64,000 bases of DNA from the NCBI RefSeq assembly GCF_009617575.1, contig NZ_WIXJ01000003.1, positions 186,001 to 250,000 of the forward strand, written 5' to 3'. This document shows, one piece after another, positions 10,069 to 20,928 of the stretch; within the stretch, counting starts at the first letter, position 1, and each line of letters starts with the position of its first letter. A program made the translations under genes and the position numbers. Below the pieces are notes generated by a model. It did not search any database. It was not told where the DNA came from and saw nothing but the letters and a program-made list of their open reading frames with translations. Source of the stretch: Rhodocyclus gracilis (lineage in GTDB: Bacteria; Pseudomonadota; Gammaproteobacteria; Burkholderiales; Rhodocyclaceae).

Positions 10069-10104
10069 GCGCGCCGGTCTTGGCCCTTATTCTGGCCGGC
10101 GCGC
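10069..10104. terminator. Hairpin between convergent grxD and chemoreceptor genes
   Basis: Perfect 9-bp arms GCGCGCCGG/CCGGCGCGC separated by 18 bases, between two genes that end facing each other. There is no U-tract on either strand, so it could be a weak two-way terminator or only a stabilising hairpin. Confidence 0.35.
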
Positions 10105-10146
10105 GGCTGATTCGGCGCCGGTGATTTGTTCACCAGGGCGCCGGCG

Positions 10147-12156
10147 TCATTGGCGAAAGCGGCCGATGGCGCCTTGCAGTTCGTTGGAGAGCGTTTCGAG
10201 CTGCACGGCCTGCTCGGCCGCTTCGGTGACGGAGCGATCATTGTGTGCGGCCATCTCGGCGATGCGGCTGACGAAAGCGTGAATTTCCTGAATCGTCCGC
10301 GTTTGCGCGTCGACCGCCTGCGTGATTTCCTCGACTCCCTGCGAGGTCGTGGCGGCGGAGCCGCTGGCGCCGGCCAGTTGCCCGGCTACCGTTTGCAGGT
10401 AGCCTTCGCTGGCGGCGAGCGCATCGTGACCACGCTGGATGGCGCTGGTGACGCCTTCCGAGCGGCCGTTGAGAGCCTGCGTCAGACGGTCGATTTCATT
10501 GGCTGACTGCGCCGATTTTTCGGCGAGTTTCCTCACTTCGTCTGCGACGACGGCAAAGCCGCGTCCGGATTCTCCTGCCCGCGCTGCTTCGATGGCGGCG
10601 TTCAGGGCCAGCAGGTTGGTCTGCTCGGCGATTTCGCGCACCTGACCGGTCATGCTGGTGATCGCCAGCGTGGTGTGTACGAATTCGTCGACCGTAGCGC
10701 CGATCTGGCCGACGGCTTCGCTGACTACCTTGATCTCTTCGAGCATGCGGCGCAGTCCGGCGTTGCCTTCTTCGGCCTGTCGCTGGCTGTCGCGCGCCAT
10801 GCCGTCGAGTTGGCCGGCGCTGGCTTGTACCTGTTCGACGCTTTGCGCCAGATGCTCGGCGGACGAGGCGGTGCTCTGTGTCAGGGTGCTTTGTTGTGCC
10901 GAGAGTTCGGCGACCGACTGGGTCGCGCTGGCGAGGGTGCGTGCCGATTCGAGCACCGAGACGGCGCTTTGTCGTAGCGAGCCGACGACGTCGCGGATCG
11001 ACGCCGCCATGCGATTGAAGCTCTCGGCGATGTCTGCGTGCTCGTCGCGCGAGCCGACGTCGATGACATGGCCGAGATCGCCGTCGGCGAGACGCCGGCC
11101 GCCTTCAATGAGCGTCGACGCGCCGCGTTGCAGGGAGAAGTAGAAGCCGCCGACGAGATAGGTGGCGAGCAGGATGCCGACGATCACCATGGCAATGTTG
11201 AGCAGGCGCTGCTGGATGAGCGCCTGCGCGCGCAGATCGAGCCGTTCGGCGAGCGAACGGCTGATTGCTTCGTCGAGTTCGTCGAGCGCCTGCGTCGCCG
11301 CCTGCGTGTTCTGCCAGGCGGTTTCCGCGTCGAGCGAGACCGCGCGTCCCGCGATCAGGCGGCTGTCGACCAATTGGCGGATTTCCTTCAGGGCGTTGTC
11401 GACGGCGCTCATGCTCGTCTCGAGCGACTCCTTGTGTAGCGGTACGGCGGCGGTGACCTTGTTCAGGTCGGCCCGGATGCGCGCGGCTTGCGCGGTGGCA
11501 TCGCTGTTCAGACGCTCGATGCGCGTGCTGTCGGCGGCGTCCATCATCTGCACGGCGGCGATACTGGCGATCTTCAGGCGCAGGTTGGTCAGCGTCTCGG
11601 CCAGTTGCGGCATCAGATTGATCTGCGTCGCAACGAGATAGTACGAGTCGACTTCGGGGTCGAGGATCAGCCCGGAGACGTCGCTGACCAGACGCTTCTG
11701 TGTCGAAAGATGGGTGAGCAAGAGGCCGTGCGCGGCGCGGATTTCTGGCGCGGTCATGTTGGGCAGAGACTTCTTGAGCGTCTGCCATTCGTCACCGAGA
11801 GCTTTCCAGCCGTCGGCGAGGCCGGCGTCGGCCGGTGTCGGCGAGGCAAACAGCGTGTCGATCTTTTGTGCGGCGGCGTCTGCCCGCGCTTTGGCCGAGT
11901 CGTCGCCAAGCGCGACGAGGCTGCTGGCGATGAGGTGCTGGTCGATGGCGAGGGCAAGTTGGCGCAGCGGAACGAGCGTCACCGTGCCGTCGATTTCCTG
12001 TTCGGTGACGGTGATCTTTTCGCCGACCTGGAGGAGAAATTGCGCCAGCAGCGCGCCGGTGAGAAGGGCGGTGACGACACCGATGAGGGCAAAGCGCGCG
12101 GCAAAGCGCAGGCGACCGAGGAAGGCGATCGCGGGGCCAAACAGTTGGTTCATCAA
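10147..12156 (-). CDS. Methyl-accepting chemotaxis protein
   Basis: Transmembrane chemoreceptor that controls the CheA kinase. The product is 669 residues. The first membrane helix is at about 21-43. A roughly 275-residue periplasmic region is predicted to be mostly helical and rich in Asp, Glu and Ala, with no identified ligand site. The second helix is at about 320-341, then a HAMP domain (about 342-395) and the signalling coiled coil. The hairpin tip [20 protein letters not shown] and the following [16 protein letters not shown] are diagnostic. It is a single minus-strand gene downstream of argH. The ligand is unknown. Confidence 0.93.
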   Translation of the reverse strand: MMNQLFGPAIAFLGRLRFAARFALIGVVTALLTGALLAQFLLQVGEKITVTEQEIDGTVTLVPLRQLALAIDQHLIASSLVALGDDSAKARADAAAQKIDTLFASPTPADAGLADGWKALGDEWQTLKKSLPNMTAPEIRAAHGLLLTHLSTQKRLVSDVSGLILDPEVDSYYLVATQINLMPQLAETLTNLRLKIASIAAVQMMDAADSTRIERLNSDATAQAARIRADLNKVTAAVPLHKESLETSMSAVDNALKEIRQLVDSRLIAGRAVSLDAETAWQNTQAATQALDELDEAISRSLAERLDLRAQALIQQRLLNIAMVIVGILLATYLVGGFYFSLQRGASTLIEGGRRLADGDLGHVIDVGSRDEHADIAESFNRMAASIRDVVGSLRQSAVSVLESARTLASATQSVAELSAQQSTLTQSTASSAEHLAQSVEQVQASAGQLDGMARDSQRQAEEGNAGLRRMLEEIKVVSEAVGQIGATVDEFVHTTLAITSMTGQVREIAEQTNLLALNAAIEAARAGESGRGFAVVADEVRKLAEKSAQSANEIDRLTQALNGRSEGVTSAIQRGHDALAASEGYLQTVAGQLAGASGSAATTSQGVEEITQAVDAQTRTIQEIHAFVSRIAEMAAHNDRSVTEAAEQAVQLETLSNELQGAIGRFRQ

Positions 12157-12177
12157 GGTCTCCGAAGTCTTGCGGTG

Positions 12178-12205
12178 AGGACGGCCAGTCCAGACTTCAT
12201 GTTTA
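12178..12205 (-). promoter_or_regulatory. Possible sigma-28 (FliA) promoter of the chemoreceptor gene
   Basis: On the minus strand TAAA is followed after 16 bases by GCCGTCCT, a partial match to the flagellar sigma-28 pattern TAAA-N15-GCCGATAA. The gene class fits, but only half of the -10 matches and the spacing is one base long, so this is tentative. Confidence 0.25.
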
Positions 12206-12305
12206 CCGCGGCGATAGGTGCCGGATGAGACCGATTATGCCAATGGCAGTTCAGAATTTCCGCGCCGGCGCTGTGGTGGGGCGTCGGCGCGGAGCGCGCA
12301 GCGGC

Positions 12306-13742
12306 TCAGAGGCGGCTGCGGGCGCGGGCGATGGCGGCGCGTACTTGCTCGGGGGCCGTGCCGCCGATGTGGTTGCGCGCGGCGAGCGAGCCTTCGACGG
12401 TCAGCACGGCGAAGACGTCTTCGCCGATCAGCGGCGAGAAGGCTTGCAGTTCGGTGAGCGGCAGTTGCGGCAGATCGACGCCGAGTTCTTCGGCGCGGCG
12501 TACGGCGAGCCCGACGGCTTCGTGGGCGTCGCGGAAGGGTAGCCCCTTGCGCACAAGGTAGTCGGCGAGATCGGTTGCCGTGGCAAAGCCCTGCGTCAGG
12601 GCGGCGCGCATGTTGTCGGGGCGCGCGCTGACGCCGGCGATCATCTCGGCAAAGATGGCGAGCGTGTCGGTGACGGTGTCGGCGGCGTCGAACAAGGGTT
12701 CCTTGTCTTCCTGATTGTCCTTGTTGTAGGCGAGCGGCTGGCCCTTCATCAGGGTGAGCAGCGAGATCAGGCTGCCGGTGACGCGGCCGGTCTTGCCGCG
12801 CGCCAGTTCGGGAACGTCCGGGTTTTTCTTCTGCGGCATGATCGAGCTGCCGGTGCAGAAGCGGTCGGCGATGCGCACGAAGCCGACGCGCGGGTTCATC
12901 CACAGCACCAGTTCTTCGGACAGGCGCGAGATGTGCGTCATGGTCAGCGCGCAGGCGGCACAGAATTCGATGGCGAAGTCGCGGTCGGAAACGGCGTCGA
13001 GCGAGTTTTCGCAGACGCCTTCGAAGCCGAGTTGCTCGGCGACGAATTCGCGGTCGATCGGGTAGGTCGTGCCGGCCAGTGCGGCGGCGCCCAGCGGCAG
13101 CCGGTTGGTGCGCCTGCGGCAGTCGGCGAAGCGCTCGGCGTCGCGGCCGAACATTTCGAAGTAGGCGAGCAGGTGGTGGCCGAAGGTGACGGGCTGCGCC
13201 ACTTGCAGGTGGGTGAAGCCGGGCATCGGCGTCGCCGCTTCCTTGTCCGCCAGTTCGATCAGGGCGCGGCGAAAGTCGCCGAGCAGCACGAGGATCTCGT
13301 CGATGGTGTCGCGCAGGTAGAGGCGGATGTCAGTCGCTACCTGATCGTTACGCGAGCGGCCGGTGTGCAGGCGCTTGCCGGCGTCGCCGACGAGCGTCGT
13401 CAGGCGCTTTTCGATGTTGAGGTGAACGTCTTCGAGGTCGAGCGACCAGGCGAACTGCCCCGATTCGATTTCCGTCACCACCTGCGCCATGCCGCGTTCG
13501 ATGTCGGCGAGGTCGGCAGCGGCGATGATGCCCTGCCGCGCCAGCATGCGCGCGTGCGCCAGCGAGCCGCGGATATCCTGTCGCCACATGCGCTTGTCGA
13601 AATCAACCGAGGAGGTGTAGCGTTTGACGCGCTCGGCCATCGGCTCGGAAAAGCGGCCAGCCCAGGTGTAATTGGTGGTGCCGGCGGCAGAGGCGGCGGT
13701 GGCTTCGGAAAGGGGGGCGGCGGACGTGTCGGAGGCGGTCAT
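12306..13742 (-). CDS. argH: Argininosuccinate lyase
   Basis: Last step of arginine synthesis: splits argininosuccinate into arginine and fumarate. The product is 478 residues. The fumarase/aspartase superfamily signature [12 protein letters not shown] starts at about residue 298 and supplies the catalytic serine loop. The N-terminal KLWGGRF-like element appears as [10 protein letters not shown]. The frame is open 11 codons further upstream, but the ATG used here is the natural start. It is divergent from the mechanosensitive channel gene, with 155 bases between them. Confidence 0.95.
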   Translation of the reverse strand: MTASDTSAAPLSEATAASAAGTTNYTWAGRFSEPMAERVKRYTSSVDFDKRMWRQDIRGSLAHARMLARQGIIAAADLADIERGMAQVVTEIESGQFAWSLDLEDVHLNIEKRLTTLVGDAGKRLHTGRSRNDQVATDIRLYLRDTIDEILVLLGDFRRALIELADKEAATPMPGFTHLQVAQPVTFGHHLLAYFEMFGRDAERFADCRRRTNRLPLGAAALAGTTYPIDREFVAEQLGFEGVCENSLDAVSDRDFAIEFCAACALTMTHISRLSEELVLWMNPRVGFVRIADRFCTGSSIMPQKKNPDVPELARGKTGRVTGSLISLLTLMKGQPLAYNKDNQEDKEPLFDAADTVTDTLAIFAEMIAGVSARPDNMRAALTQGFATATDLADYLVRKGLPFRDAHEAVGLAVRRAEELGVDLPQLPLTELQAFSPLIGEDVFAVLTVEGSLAARNHIGGTAPEQVRAAIARARSRL

Positions 13743-13809
13743 GATGAGTGCGCTTGAGCGTGCGAAAGGCCGCACAGACGGCGATTCGGCGGGTGTCGGA
13801 AGAGCCGCG

Positions 13810-13815
13810 AGTATA
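13810..13815 (-). promoter_or_regulatory. -10 element for argH
   Basis: TATACT on the minus strand, about 68 bases upstream of the argH ATG and inside the divergent intergenic region. No clear -35 element is visible. Confidence 0.4.
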
Positions 13816-13897
13816 CGGCAAAACCCGCTGCGCCGAGCCGTGCCGGCCAGTGCGGCCGGGGGCGCTGACAGTCTGGCAGTCGATCGGGAGTGGCGGC

Positions 13898-15424
13898 ATG
13901 ATCGATAGCGTCATGCAGCACCTGTGGCGCGACGAGACGCCGTACGTCTTTGGTGCGGCGCTCGTCCTGTCCTTGCTGCTCTTTCGCGCGCTGGCCGGCA
14001 ATCGGGCCATTCTCAAACACACGCTGCTGTTTCTTGCCTTCTGGTTCCTCGTTGACGTGGCGGCGGCGCTGTTTGCCGTGCGCGGCGAGCTGAAGATCGC
14101 CGATGGCGTGCATCAGGTGGCCTTGCTCGGTTTCGGGCTGGTTCTGATCCGCCTGTCGGGGCTGGCGCTGTTTCGCGTCCTGCTGCCGTTTGCGCATGTG
14201 CGCCCGCCGCGCATTCTCGAGGATATTCTCGTCATCGCCGGCTATGTGCTGTGGGCCCTGGTGCGCATGAGCTATGTCGGCGTCGAGGTGTCCGGGCTGG
14301 TGGCGACGTCGGCGGTGATCACCGCTGTGCTTGCCTTCGCCATGCAGGACACGCTCGGTAACGTGCTCGGTGGCCTCGCCTTACAGCTCGACAACTCCCT
14401 GGAGGTCGGCGACTGGGTGCGTATCGACGATCTGAGCGGGCGGGTGGTCGATATCCAGTGGCGCTATACTGCCATCCTGACGCGTAACGGCGAAAAGCTG
14501 GTGGTGCCGAACAGTCAGCTGATGAAGAGCCGCTTTGCCGTGCTCCTCGATAGCGATCTCAGCGTCGATGGCTGGCGGCGCTGGGTCTGGTTCAACGTCG
14601 ACTACGCGGTGCCGCCGGCGCAGGTGATCGAAGCGGTCGAGCGGGCGCTTGCCGGCGCGGAGATCGCGCACGTCGCCAAAGTGCCGCCGCCCTCGTGTGT
14701 GGCGATGGATTTCGTGCCGGGGTCGGTACGCTACGCGGTGCGCTACTGGTTGAGCGATCCGTTGGAGGACGATCCGACCGATTCGGCGGTGCGGGTGCAC
14801 ATCTTCGCTGCGCTCGCCCGCGCCGGCTGGCGCATCGCTTTGCCCGACCAGATCGTGCATGTCGTCAAGGAGAGCGAGGCGCACGACGAGCGCGTCCACG
14901 AGCGCGAGATGGCTCGCCGTCTACAGGCCTTGTCGGCCATCGATCTCTTCGCCCCGCTGTCGGACGCCGAACGGCAGGCGCTGGCTGAGCATCTGCGGCC
15001 GGCGCCCTTTGCGGCCGGCGATACGATGACGCATCAGGGCGCGCTGGCGCACTGGCTCTACATCGTCGTCAGCGGCGAGGCGGCGGTGTTGTGGGATGCG
15101 CCGGATGGCTCGCGGCACCAGATCGGCGTCATCCCGGCGGGCGCGGTGTTCGGCGAAATGGGGCTGATGACCGGCGCGCCACGCTCGACGACCATCGTCG
15201 CGCGTGCCGATGTTGAGTGCTACCGGCTCGATAAATCGGGCTTCGAGAGCATCATCCGCGCGCGCCCGCAGGTCGCCGAGGCGATGTCGCACATTCTCGC
15301 CGAGCGGGAACGTCAGATCGCCAGCATGCAGGCGCAATTGCAGCGCGAGGCAAGCGTGCCGGAGGCAACGGGCGGGGCAGCGGCGATCCTGGAGCGCATC
15401 CGCGAGTTCTTCGCGCTGGCGTAG
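13898..15424 (+). CDS. MscS-family channel with a C-terminal cyclic-nucleotide-binding domain
   Basis: Predicted inner-membrane ion channel. The product is 508 residues. About four N-terminal membrane helices are followed by the MscS pore helix ([17 protein letters not shown]) and beta domain ([29 protein letters not shown]). Residues about 345-470 form a Crp-type cNMP-binding domain with the phosphate-binding cassette [18 protein letters not shown], including the Glu and Arg that normally contact the cyclic nucleotide. This architecture matches the bCNG group of MscS relatives. The ATG at 13898 has GGGAG eight bases upstream. Gating by cNMP, and whether the channel still senses tension, are inferred from the family. 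Confidence 0.88.
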   Translation: MIDSVMQHLWRDETPYVFGAALVLSLLLFRALAGNRAILKHTLLFLAFWFLVDVAAALFAVRGELKIADGVHQVALLGFGLVLIRLSGLALFRVLLPFAHVRPPRILEDILVIAGYVLWALVRMSYVGVEVSGLVATSAVITAVLAFAMQDTLGNVLGGLALQLDNSLEVGDWVRIDDLSGRVVDIQWRYTAILTRNGEKLVVPNSQLMKSRFAVLLDSDLSVDGWRRWVWFNVDYAVPPAQVIEAVERALAGAEIAHVAKVPPPSCVAMDFVPGSVRYAVRYWLSDPLEDDPTDSAVRVHIFAALARAGWRIALPDQIVHVVKESEAHDERVHEREMARRLQALSAIDLFAPLSDAERQALAEHLRPAPFAAGDTMTHQGALAHWLYIVVSGEAAVLWDAPDGSRHQIGVIPAGAVFGEMGLMTGAPRSTTIVARADVECYRLDKSGFESIIRARPQVAEAMSHILAERERQIASMQAQLQREASVPEATGGAAAILERIREFFALA

Positions 15425-15505
15425 CGGCGGGCTTAGGAGCGGAGTGGTGGGGATGGCTGGTGTATCCGGCAGCGTCTGCCGTCGCGCAGGCTGCCTCGGC
15501 GAGCG

Positions 15506-15514
15506 TGGTAGAAT
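15506..15514 (+). promoter_or_regulatory. Extended -10 promoter of the hemC operon
   Basis: TGGTAGAAT: an extended TGN element before TAGAAT, about 130 bases before hemC. There is no convincing -35 element. The layout resembles the hemA promoter element. Confidence 0.45.
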
Positions 15515-15645
15515 CTCGCGCGCGCCGCCCCTGCCGGCAAGCGTTTGACAGTCGTCAGAGGGGCATTCCCGTACAACGCGTAGCACTCGCACAACCCCCG
15601 CTGGCTGTCGCGCCCGATTTCCGACGAACTTAAAGAGAACTCGCC

Positions 15646-16602
15646 TTGGACTCCTCTACTTCCACCCCTTCCCGCATCGTCATCGCTTCGCGCGAATCGC
15701 GTCTTGCCATGTGGCAGGCTGTCCATGTGCAAGGACGTCTCGCTGCGCAGTTTCCGCAAAGTCAGGTCGAGATTCTCGGCATGACGACGCAGGGCGACCA
15801 GATCCTCGACAAGCCGCTCGCCGCCATCGGTGGCAAGGGCCTGTTCATCAAGGAGCTCGAAGTCGCCATGCAGGAAGGCCGCGCCGACCTCGCCGTGCAT
15901 TCGCTCAAGGACGTGCCGATGGTGATGCCCGAAGGTTTCGTGCTGTCGGCCATTTCGGCGCGTGAGACGCCGTTCGACGCTTTCGTCTCCAACAAATACG
16001 CCGCCCTCGACGATCTGCCGGCCGGCGCCGTTATCGGCACCTCCAGCCTGCGTCGTGAATCGGTGCTGCGTGCCCGTTATCCGCAACTCGTCATCAAGAG
16101 CCTGCGCGGCAACCTCGATACGCGTCTGCGCAAACTCGACGCCGGCGAATACGACGCGATCATCCTGGCGGCGGCCGGTCTCATTCGCTTGGGCCTGAAG
16201 GAGCGCATCCGCTCGCTGCTGACGCCGGAGCAATCGCTGCCGGCGCCGGGACAAGGCGCGCTTGGCATCGAGACGCCGGCCGATCGTCCGGAAACTGCCG
16301 CGCTCGTCGCCGTGCTCAACGATCCCGAAACGGCGCACTGCGTGCGTGCCGAGCGTGCGCTGTCGCGCGCGCTGGGCGGCAGCTGTCAGGTTCCGCTCGG
16401 CGGCTACGCCATTTTCGACAACGGCCAGCTCTGGCTGCGCGGTTTCGTTGCTACCGCCGACGGCAAGCAGATGGTCAGCGCAGAAGTGCGTGGCGCGCCG
16501 CAGGACGACGAAGCGCTCGGTCTGCAGCTGGCCGACATGCTGCGTGCACAGGGCGCCGACGCCATCCTCGCGCAACTCGCGCACGCTTCCGCCGGCCAAT
16601 GA
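15646..16602 (+). CDS. hemC: Porphobilinogen deaminase (hydroxymethylbilane synthase)
   Basis: Joins four porphobilinogen molecules into hydroxymethylbilane. The product is 318 residues. The cysteine that holds the dipyrromethane primer is C247, in [13 protein letters not shown]-terminal [13 protein letters not shown] and [10 protein letters not shown] are family hallmarks. The most likely start is a TTG, preceded by AAAGAGAA; no ATG lies between it and the conserved region, so a weak start is probable. It overlaps hemD by ATGA and begins a four-gene hemC-hemD-hemX-hemY unit. Confidence 0.94.
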   Translation: MDSSTSTPSRIVIASRESRLAMWQAVHVQGRLAAQFPQSQVEILGMTTQGDQILDKPLAAIGGKGLFIKELEVAMQEGRADLAVHSLKDVPMVMPEGFVLSAISARETPFDAFVSNKYAALDDLPAGAVIGTSSLRRESVLRARYPQLVIKSLRGNLDTRLRKLDAGEYDAIILAAAGLIRLGLKERIRSLLTPEQSLPAPGQGALGIETPADRPETAALVAVLNDPETAHCVRAERALSRALGGSCQVPLGGYAIFDNGQLWLRGFVATADGKQMVSAEVRGAPQDDEALGLQLADMLRAQGADAILAQLAHASAGQ

Positions 16603-17369
16603 CGGGGGCGCTGCGCGGCAAGACTGTCGTTGTCACCCGGCCACGCGCACAGGCGGCCGGTCTTGCCGCGCTGATCGAAGCCCAGGGTGGCGAGGCGCTG
16701 ATTTTCCCGGTACTGGAAATCAGCGCGTCCACCGACCCGGCGCCGTTGCAGGCCGCCATCGCGGCGCTCGACAGCTACGCGCTGGCGATCTTCATCAGCC
16801 CCAATGCCGTCGCCTACAGCGTACCGGCCATCCTCGCCCAGCGTGCCTGGCCGAAGGGGCTGACGCCGGCGGCGGTTGGCGGTGGCAGTGTGGCGGCGCT
16901 GGCTGAGCATGGCGTCGCCAACGCCATTGCTCCACGTCACCGTTTCGACTCCGAAGCCTTGCTCGAACTGCCCGAATTGCAAGCTGATGCGCTGGCCGGC
17001 AAACGCGTGGCGATTTTTCGCGGCAATGGCGGTCGTGAGTTGCTTGCCGACACCCTGCGCGCACGCGGCGCGACCGTCGATTGCATCACTTGCTACCACC
17101 GTTCGGCACCGGCCGGTGGCGCGGCACCCTTGCGGGCGCTGTGGGAGGCGGGGCGGCTCGACGCCATCGCGATTTCGTCGAGCGAGGGGCTGCGCAATCT
17201 CGTCGACCTCCTCTCCGCCGACGACCGGCAGCATCTGGCTCAGACGCCATTGTTCGTGCCGCACCAGCGTATCGCCGAGGCGGCGCGCGCCCTGGGCCTG
17301 CGCCGCACCAAGCTCACCGCACCGGCCGATGCCGGCATCATCGCGGGTTTGTGTGCCTATAATTGGTGA
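16599..17369 (+). CDS. hemD: Uroporphyrinogen-III synthase
   Basis: Cyclises hydroxymethylbilane with inversion of ring D to give uroporphyrinogen III. The product is 256 residues, the usual size. The family is poorly conserved, but [25 protein letters not shown] at the N-terminus, FISPNAV, and a late [11 protein letters not shown] are typical. The start codon overlaps the hemC stop (ATGA) and its stop is two bases before the hemX ATG. Confidence 0.9.
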   Translation: MTGALRGKTVVVTRPRAQAAGLAALIEAQGGEALIFPVLEISASTDPAPLQAAIAALDSYALAIFISPNAVAYSVPAILAQRAWPKGLTPAAVGGGSVAALAEHGVANAIAPRHRFDSEALLELPELQADALAGKRVAIFRGNGGRELLADTLRARGATVDCITCYHRSAPAGGAAPLRALWEAGRLDAIAISSSEGLRNLVDLLSADDRQHLAQTPLFVPHQRIAEAARALGLRRTKLTAPADAGIIAGLCAYNW

Positions 17370-17371
17370 CG

Positions 17372-18553
17372 ATGAGCGAGGACGATTCTTCCCGATCCCC
17401 GGCCGGTGCCGACGCACCTTCCCCTTCGTCGTCCTCTGAATCCGTACCCGCGGGGGCGTCCGCGGCTTCTTCCCCGCCGGTCGCTTCATCTTCGCCGCCG
17501 CCTCTGCCGCCGTCACCTCCTTTGCCGCGCCGCGCGCAGCGCTTGAGCGTTGGCGCCGACTGGCTCAATCCGTGGCTGCTCGTCGCTGTCGTCGCGCTGG
17601 GTGTCGCCGCCTGGCAGTGGCTGGAAACCCGGCACAAGCTCGCCGGCACGCAGCAGGAGCTCGCGCGGCGCTTGGCGGAGAGCGATACCGCTGCGAGCGA
17701 GACGCGTGCCTTGGCGCGTCAGGCGGAGGAACGCACTTCCAGCTTGCAGGAGCGATTTGGCGCGCTGGAAGCGCGCATCGCCGAATCGCAGAGTCAGCAG
17801 GCTACGCTCGAAAAGCTCTTTCAGGATCTGGCGCGTAACCGCGATGAGTGGGCGCTCGCCGAGATCGAGCAGAGCGTGACGCTGGCTTCGCAGCAGTTGC
17901 AGTTGTCGGGCAACGTGCCGGGCGCCGTCGCCGCGCTGCAATCGGCCGATAGCCGGCTGGCGGCCGGCGGGCGGCCGCAGTTGCTGGCGCTGCGCAAGGC
18001 GATCGGCCGCGATCTCGAGCGCTTGCGGGCCTTGCCGCTGGTCGATCTGCCGGGAATGAACCTGCGTCTGGAGTCGGTGATCGTCGCTGTCGACAGCCTG
18101 CCGCTTGCCATCGACGCGCGGCCGCGTGCCGAGGCGCCGCCGCCGGCCGTGAGCGAGCGTGCCGAGACGAATGCCGTGGCTGGCGTGTTGCGCCAGTTCG
18201 CCGCCGATATCTGGCAGGAGTTTCGCGGGCTGGTGCGGATTCAGCGCTTCGACCGCGACGAGCCGGTACTCCTGGCACCGGGGCAGGCGTTTTTCCTGCG
18301 CGAGAATCTCAAGCTGCGTCTGCTCAACGCGCGTCTGGCGCTCCTCGCGCGCGATCAGACGACCTTCCTCAACGAGTTGCAGCAGGCGCGCGAGTGGCTC
18401 GGGCGCCACTTCGACGCGCGCGCGGCCGTCGTGCAGGAGGCGCAGGCGACGCTCAAATCGCTCTCTGGCGCCGAGATCGGCCTTGAGTTGCCGTCGCTGA
18501 ACGAATCGCTGTCGGCGATCCGTTCGCTGCAAATGGCACGGGAACGCAAATGA
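17372..18553 (+). CDS. hemX: HemX-like inner-membrane protein
   Basis: The product is 393 residues. The first 60 or so are Ser/Pro/Ala-rich and predicted cytoplasmic. One membrane helix (about 68-84) is followed by a long coiled-coil and helical periplasmic part. The family is often labelled uroporphyrinogen-III C-methyltransferase because of an old annotation, but no SAM-binding motif is seen here. Its role with HemY at the membrane is unproven. The ATG chosen lies three codons after a TTG in the same frame and gives the better start. It overlaps hemY by four bases. Confidence 0.85.
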   Translation: MSEDDSSRSPAGADAPSPSSSSESVPAGASAASSPPVASSSPPPLPPSPPLPRRAQRLSVGADWLNPWLLVAVVALGVAAWQWLETRHKLAGTQQELARRLAESDTAASETRALARQAEERTSSLQERFGALEARIAESQSQQATLEKLFQDLARNRDEWALAEIEQSVTLASQQLQLSGNVPGAVAALQSADSRLAAGGRPQLLALRKAIGRDLERLRALPLVDLPGMNLRLESVIVAVDSLPLAIDARPRAEAPPPAVSERAETNAVAGVLRQFAADIWQEFRGLVRIQRFDRDEPVLLAPGQAFFLRENLKLRLLNARLALLARDQTTFLNELQQAREWLGRHFDARAAVVQEAQATLKSLSGAEIGLELPSLNESLSAIRSLQMARERK

Positions 18554-19845
18554 GAGCGCTGTTCTGGCTGCTGGCCCTCTTTGCGCTGGCCGTCGGCGCC
18601 TCGGTGGCGGCGCATTTCAACGATGGCTACGTGCTGCTGGTGTTTCCGCCATATCGCGCCGAGATTTCGCTCAACCTCGCCATCGTTCTCCTCGTCGTCG
18701 CTTTCGTCGTGCTTTACGTCATCCTGCGCACAGCGGCGCTGGCAGTTTCTTTGCCGCAGCGTGCGCGCGAATTTCGTCTGCGGACGCAGTTGCAAAAGGC
18801 CAATGACGCTTTCCATGACGCCGTGCGTCTGCTCTTCGAGGGGCGCTTTGGTCAGGCGCAAAAACAGGCCGCTGGCGCGGTCGAGGCGGCCAGCGCGGCG
18901 AGTACGGTGAGTGCGGCATCTCCTGCGTCATCCGCCGCCGCTTCTCTCGCGGCGCTTTCCGTGTTGCTGGCGGCGCGCGCGGCGCAGCGGCTGCGTGAGC
19001 CGCTGCGCGTTCAGGAGTGGCTGGCGCGGCTCGATCAGGCTGACCTGCACGGCACGCCGGACACGCACCTGATGGCAGCACGCCTGATGTTCGAAGCGGA
19101 AATGCACCTGAGCGCGCAGCGGCCGGCCGAGGCGATCGCCGTGCTGCATCGCCTGCAGCAGATTGCCGGGCGCCATCTCGCCGCCCTGCGCCTTGAACTG
19201 CGCGCGCAGCAAGCCTTGGCGCATTGGGACGAGTCCTTGCGTCTGGTTCGTCTGCTGGAAAAACGTGAAGCCATGTCGGCCGAGGCAGCGGCGGAAATCC
19301 GTCTGCACGCGCACCGCGAGAACATCGCGCTGCGCGCCGGCGACGCGGCGCAGCTACTGGCCTACCGCCGGCAACTGCCGCGCAGTGAAATGAACCCGCG
19401 TGTCGCGCGGGTCTTTGCCGAGGCGCTCGCCGCCGTTGGTGAAGCCGACGAAGCGACGTTCATTCTGGAAAGCCAGCTGGATGCCGAGTGGCCGGCCGAG
19501 GGGCGGCTGCCAGCGATCGATGCCGACGCCGGTGCGGCGCTTTTGCGCCTCTATGGCGAAATCAGCGGCGGCGACCTGACGGCCCGCATCGCCCGCGCCG
19601 AAGCCTGGCTGGTCAGTCACCCCGGGGATGTGCGGCTCCTGCTGACGCTCGGCCAGCTGTGTCTGGCGCAAAAACTCTGGGGCAAGGCGCAGAGCTACCT
19701 CGAAGCCACCCTGCTGCGCGCCGACTTTCTCACCCTCGGCGATCAGCGCTGCGCGCGTCTGTCGCTGGCGCGTCTCTTTGAAGCGACGCAGCGAACGGCG
19801 GAGGCCATGCCGCACTATCGGGCGGCGGCGCAGTTGGTGGGGTGA
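18550..19845 (+). CDS. hemY: HemY-type TPR membrane protein
   Basis: The product is 431 residues. Two N-terminal membrane helices (about 1-20 and 37-60) are followed by a periplasmic or cytoplasmic alpha-helical TPR-like array. In proteobacteria hemY of this type is the last gene of the hemCDXY operon and is thought to scaffold haem-pathway proteins; it is not the Bacillus protoporphyrinogen oxidase of the same name. An Ala/Ser-rich stretch at about 112-140 interrupts the first repeats. It ends 111 bases before the convergent hemF. Confidence 0.86.
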   Translation: MRALFWLLALFALAVGASVAAHFNDGYVLLVFPPYRAEISLNLAIVLLVVAFVVLYVILRTAALAVSLPQRAREFRLRTQLQKANDAFHDAVRLLFEGRFGQAQKQAAGAVEAASAASTVSAASPASSAAASLAALSVLLAARAAQRLREPLRVQEWLARLDQADLHGTPDTHLMAARLMFEAEMHLSAQRPAEAIAVLHRLQQIAGRHLAALRLELRAQQALAHWDESLRLVRLLEKREAMSAEAAAEIRLHAHRENIALRAGDAAQLLAYRRQLPRSEMNPRVARVFAEALAAVGEADEATFILESQLDAEWPAEGRLPAIDADAGAALLRLYGEISGGDLTARIARAEAWLVSHPGDVRLLLTLGQLCLAQKLWGKAQSYLEATLLRADFLTLGDQRCARLSLARLFEATQRTAEAMPHYRAAAQLVG

Positions 19846-19895
19846 CGGCCGCGACGCTCGGAGCCTTGGGCGCGCAGGGGTAACGGGGGAGATCT

Positions 19896-19942
19896 GCGGG
19901 CGGTGTGCCCGCGTCGCCGTCGGCGAGAGGCGCTTACTCGCC
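19896..19942. terminator. Two hairpins between convergent hemY and hemF
   Basis: GCGGGC/GCCCGC with a five-base loop, followed by GGCGAG/CTCGCC with a nine-base loop. They sit in the gap where two operons end facing each other, so a two-way terminator is likely, though neither has a U-tract. Confidence 0.35.
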
Positions 19943-19956
19943 TTGGCCGACGGACA

Positions 19957-20928
19957 TCAAACCCAATCGCGCGGCGTCAGCAACTCGTAGATCTTGGCTT
20001 CCGGCGATCCCGGTTCGGGCTGCCAGTCGTAGCGCCAGCGCACCAGCGGCGGCATCGACATGAGGATCGATTCGGTGCGACCGTCGCCGTGCAGGCCGAA
20101 GAGTGTGCCACGGTCCCAGATCAGGTTGAATTCGACGTAGCGGCCACGGCGGTAGGCCTGGAAATCGCGTTCGCGTTCGCCGTAGGGCGTCTCGTGCCGA
20201 CGCTCAAGCAGCGGCAGATAGGCGGCGGCGAAGCTGTCGCCGACGGCGCGGGTCAGCGCGAAGCAACGCTCGAAGCCGCCAGCGTCGAGGTCGTCGAAGA
20301 AGACGCCGCCAACACCGCGCGGCTCCTTGCGGTGCGGCAGCGTGAAGTAGGCGTCGCAGTCCTTCTTCAGGCGCGGATAGACATCCTCGCCGAAGGGCAT
20401 CAGCGCGCTCTTGAGCGTGCCGTGAAACTGACGTATGTCGTCCTCGAATGGGTAATACGGCGTGAGATCGCAGCCGCCGCCGAACCACCATAGCGGTTCG
20501 CCCTCGGCCGGGGTGACGGCAAGCGCGCGCACGTTGAGGTGAGCCGTCGGGCAGTAGGGATTCTCCGGGTGCAGCACCAGCGAGACGCCCATGGCAGAAA
20601 ACGGGGCGCCGGCGAGGTGCGGGCGGGCCGCTGTGGCCGCGGCCGGTAATGCATCGCCGCTGACGCGCGAGAAGGCGACGCCGCCACGCTCGAAGACGCG
20701 GCCGCCTTCGATGACGCAGGTAAGTCCGCCGCCGCGCAATGCCTTGCCGGCGGTGGTGGCGCTCGCCGGGGCGGGCACCTTTTCCCAGGCGTCACGGCAA
20801 AAGCGGGCGCCGGATTCGCCTTCCAGCGCTTCGCAGGCAGCGACGAGCTGCGCTTGCAGAGTACGGAAGTAGGTATCGACCGCCGAGCCGGCGGGTAGCC
20901 CGCCAGCGGGCAAGCCGTCGCCCGTCAT
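19957..20928 (-). CDS. hemF: Oxygen-dependent coproporphyrinogen-III oxidase
   Basis: Oxidative decarboxylation of coproporphyrinogen III to protoporphyrinogen IX using O2. The product is 323 residues. The family blocks [34 protein letters not shown] and [12 protein letters not shown] are all present. Its start codon overlaps the purD stop (ATGA), so it is read from the purH-purD transcript although it belongs to haem synthesis. It indicates an organism able to make haem in air. Confidence 0.95.
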   Translation of the reverse strand: MTGDGLPAGGLPAGSAVDTYFRTLQAQLVAACEALEGESGARFCRDAWEKVPAPASATTAGKALRGGGLTCVIEGGRVFERGGVAFSRVSGDALPAAATAARPHLAGAPFSAMGVSLVLHPENPYCPTAHLNVRALAVTPAEGEPLWWFGGGCDLTPYYPFEDDIRQFHGTLKSALMPFGEDVYPRLKKDCDAYFTLPHRKEPRGVGGVFFDDLDAGGFERCFALTRAVGDSFAAAYLPLLERRHETPYGERERDFQAYRRGRYVEFNLIWDRGTLFGLHGDGRTESILMSMPPLVRWRYDWQPEPGSPEAKIYELLTPRDWV

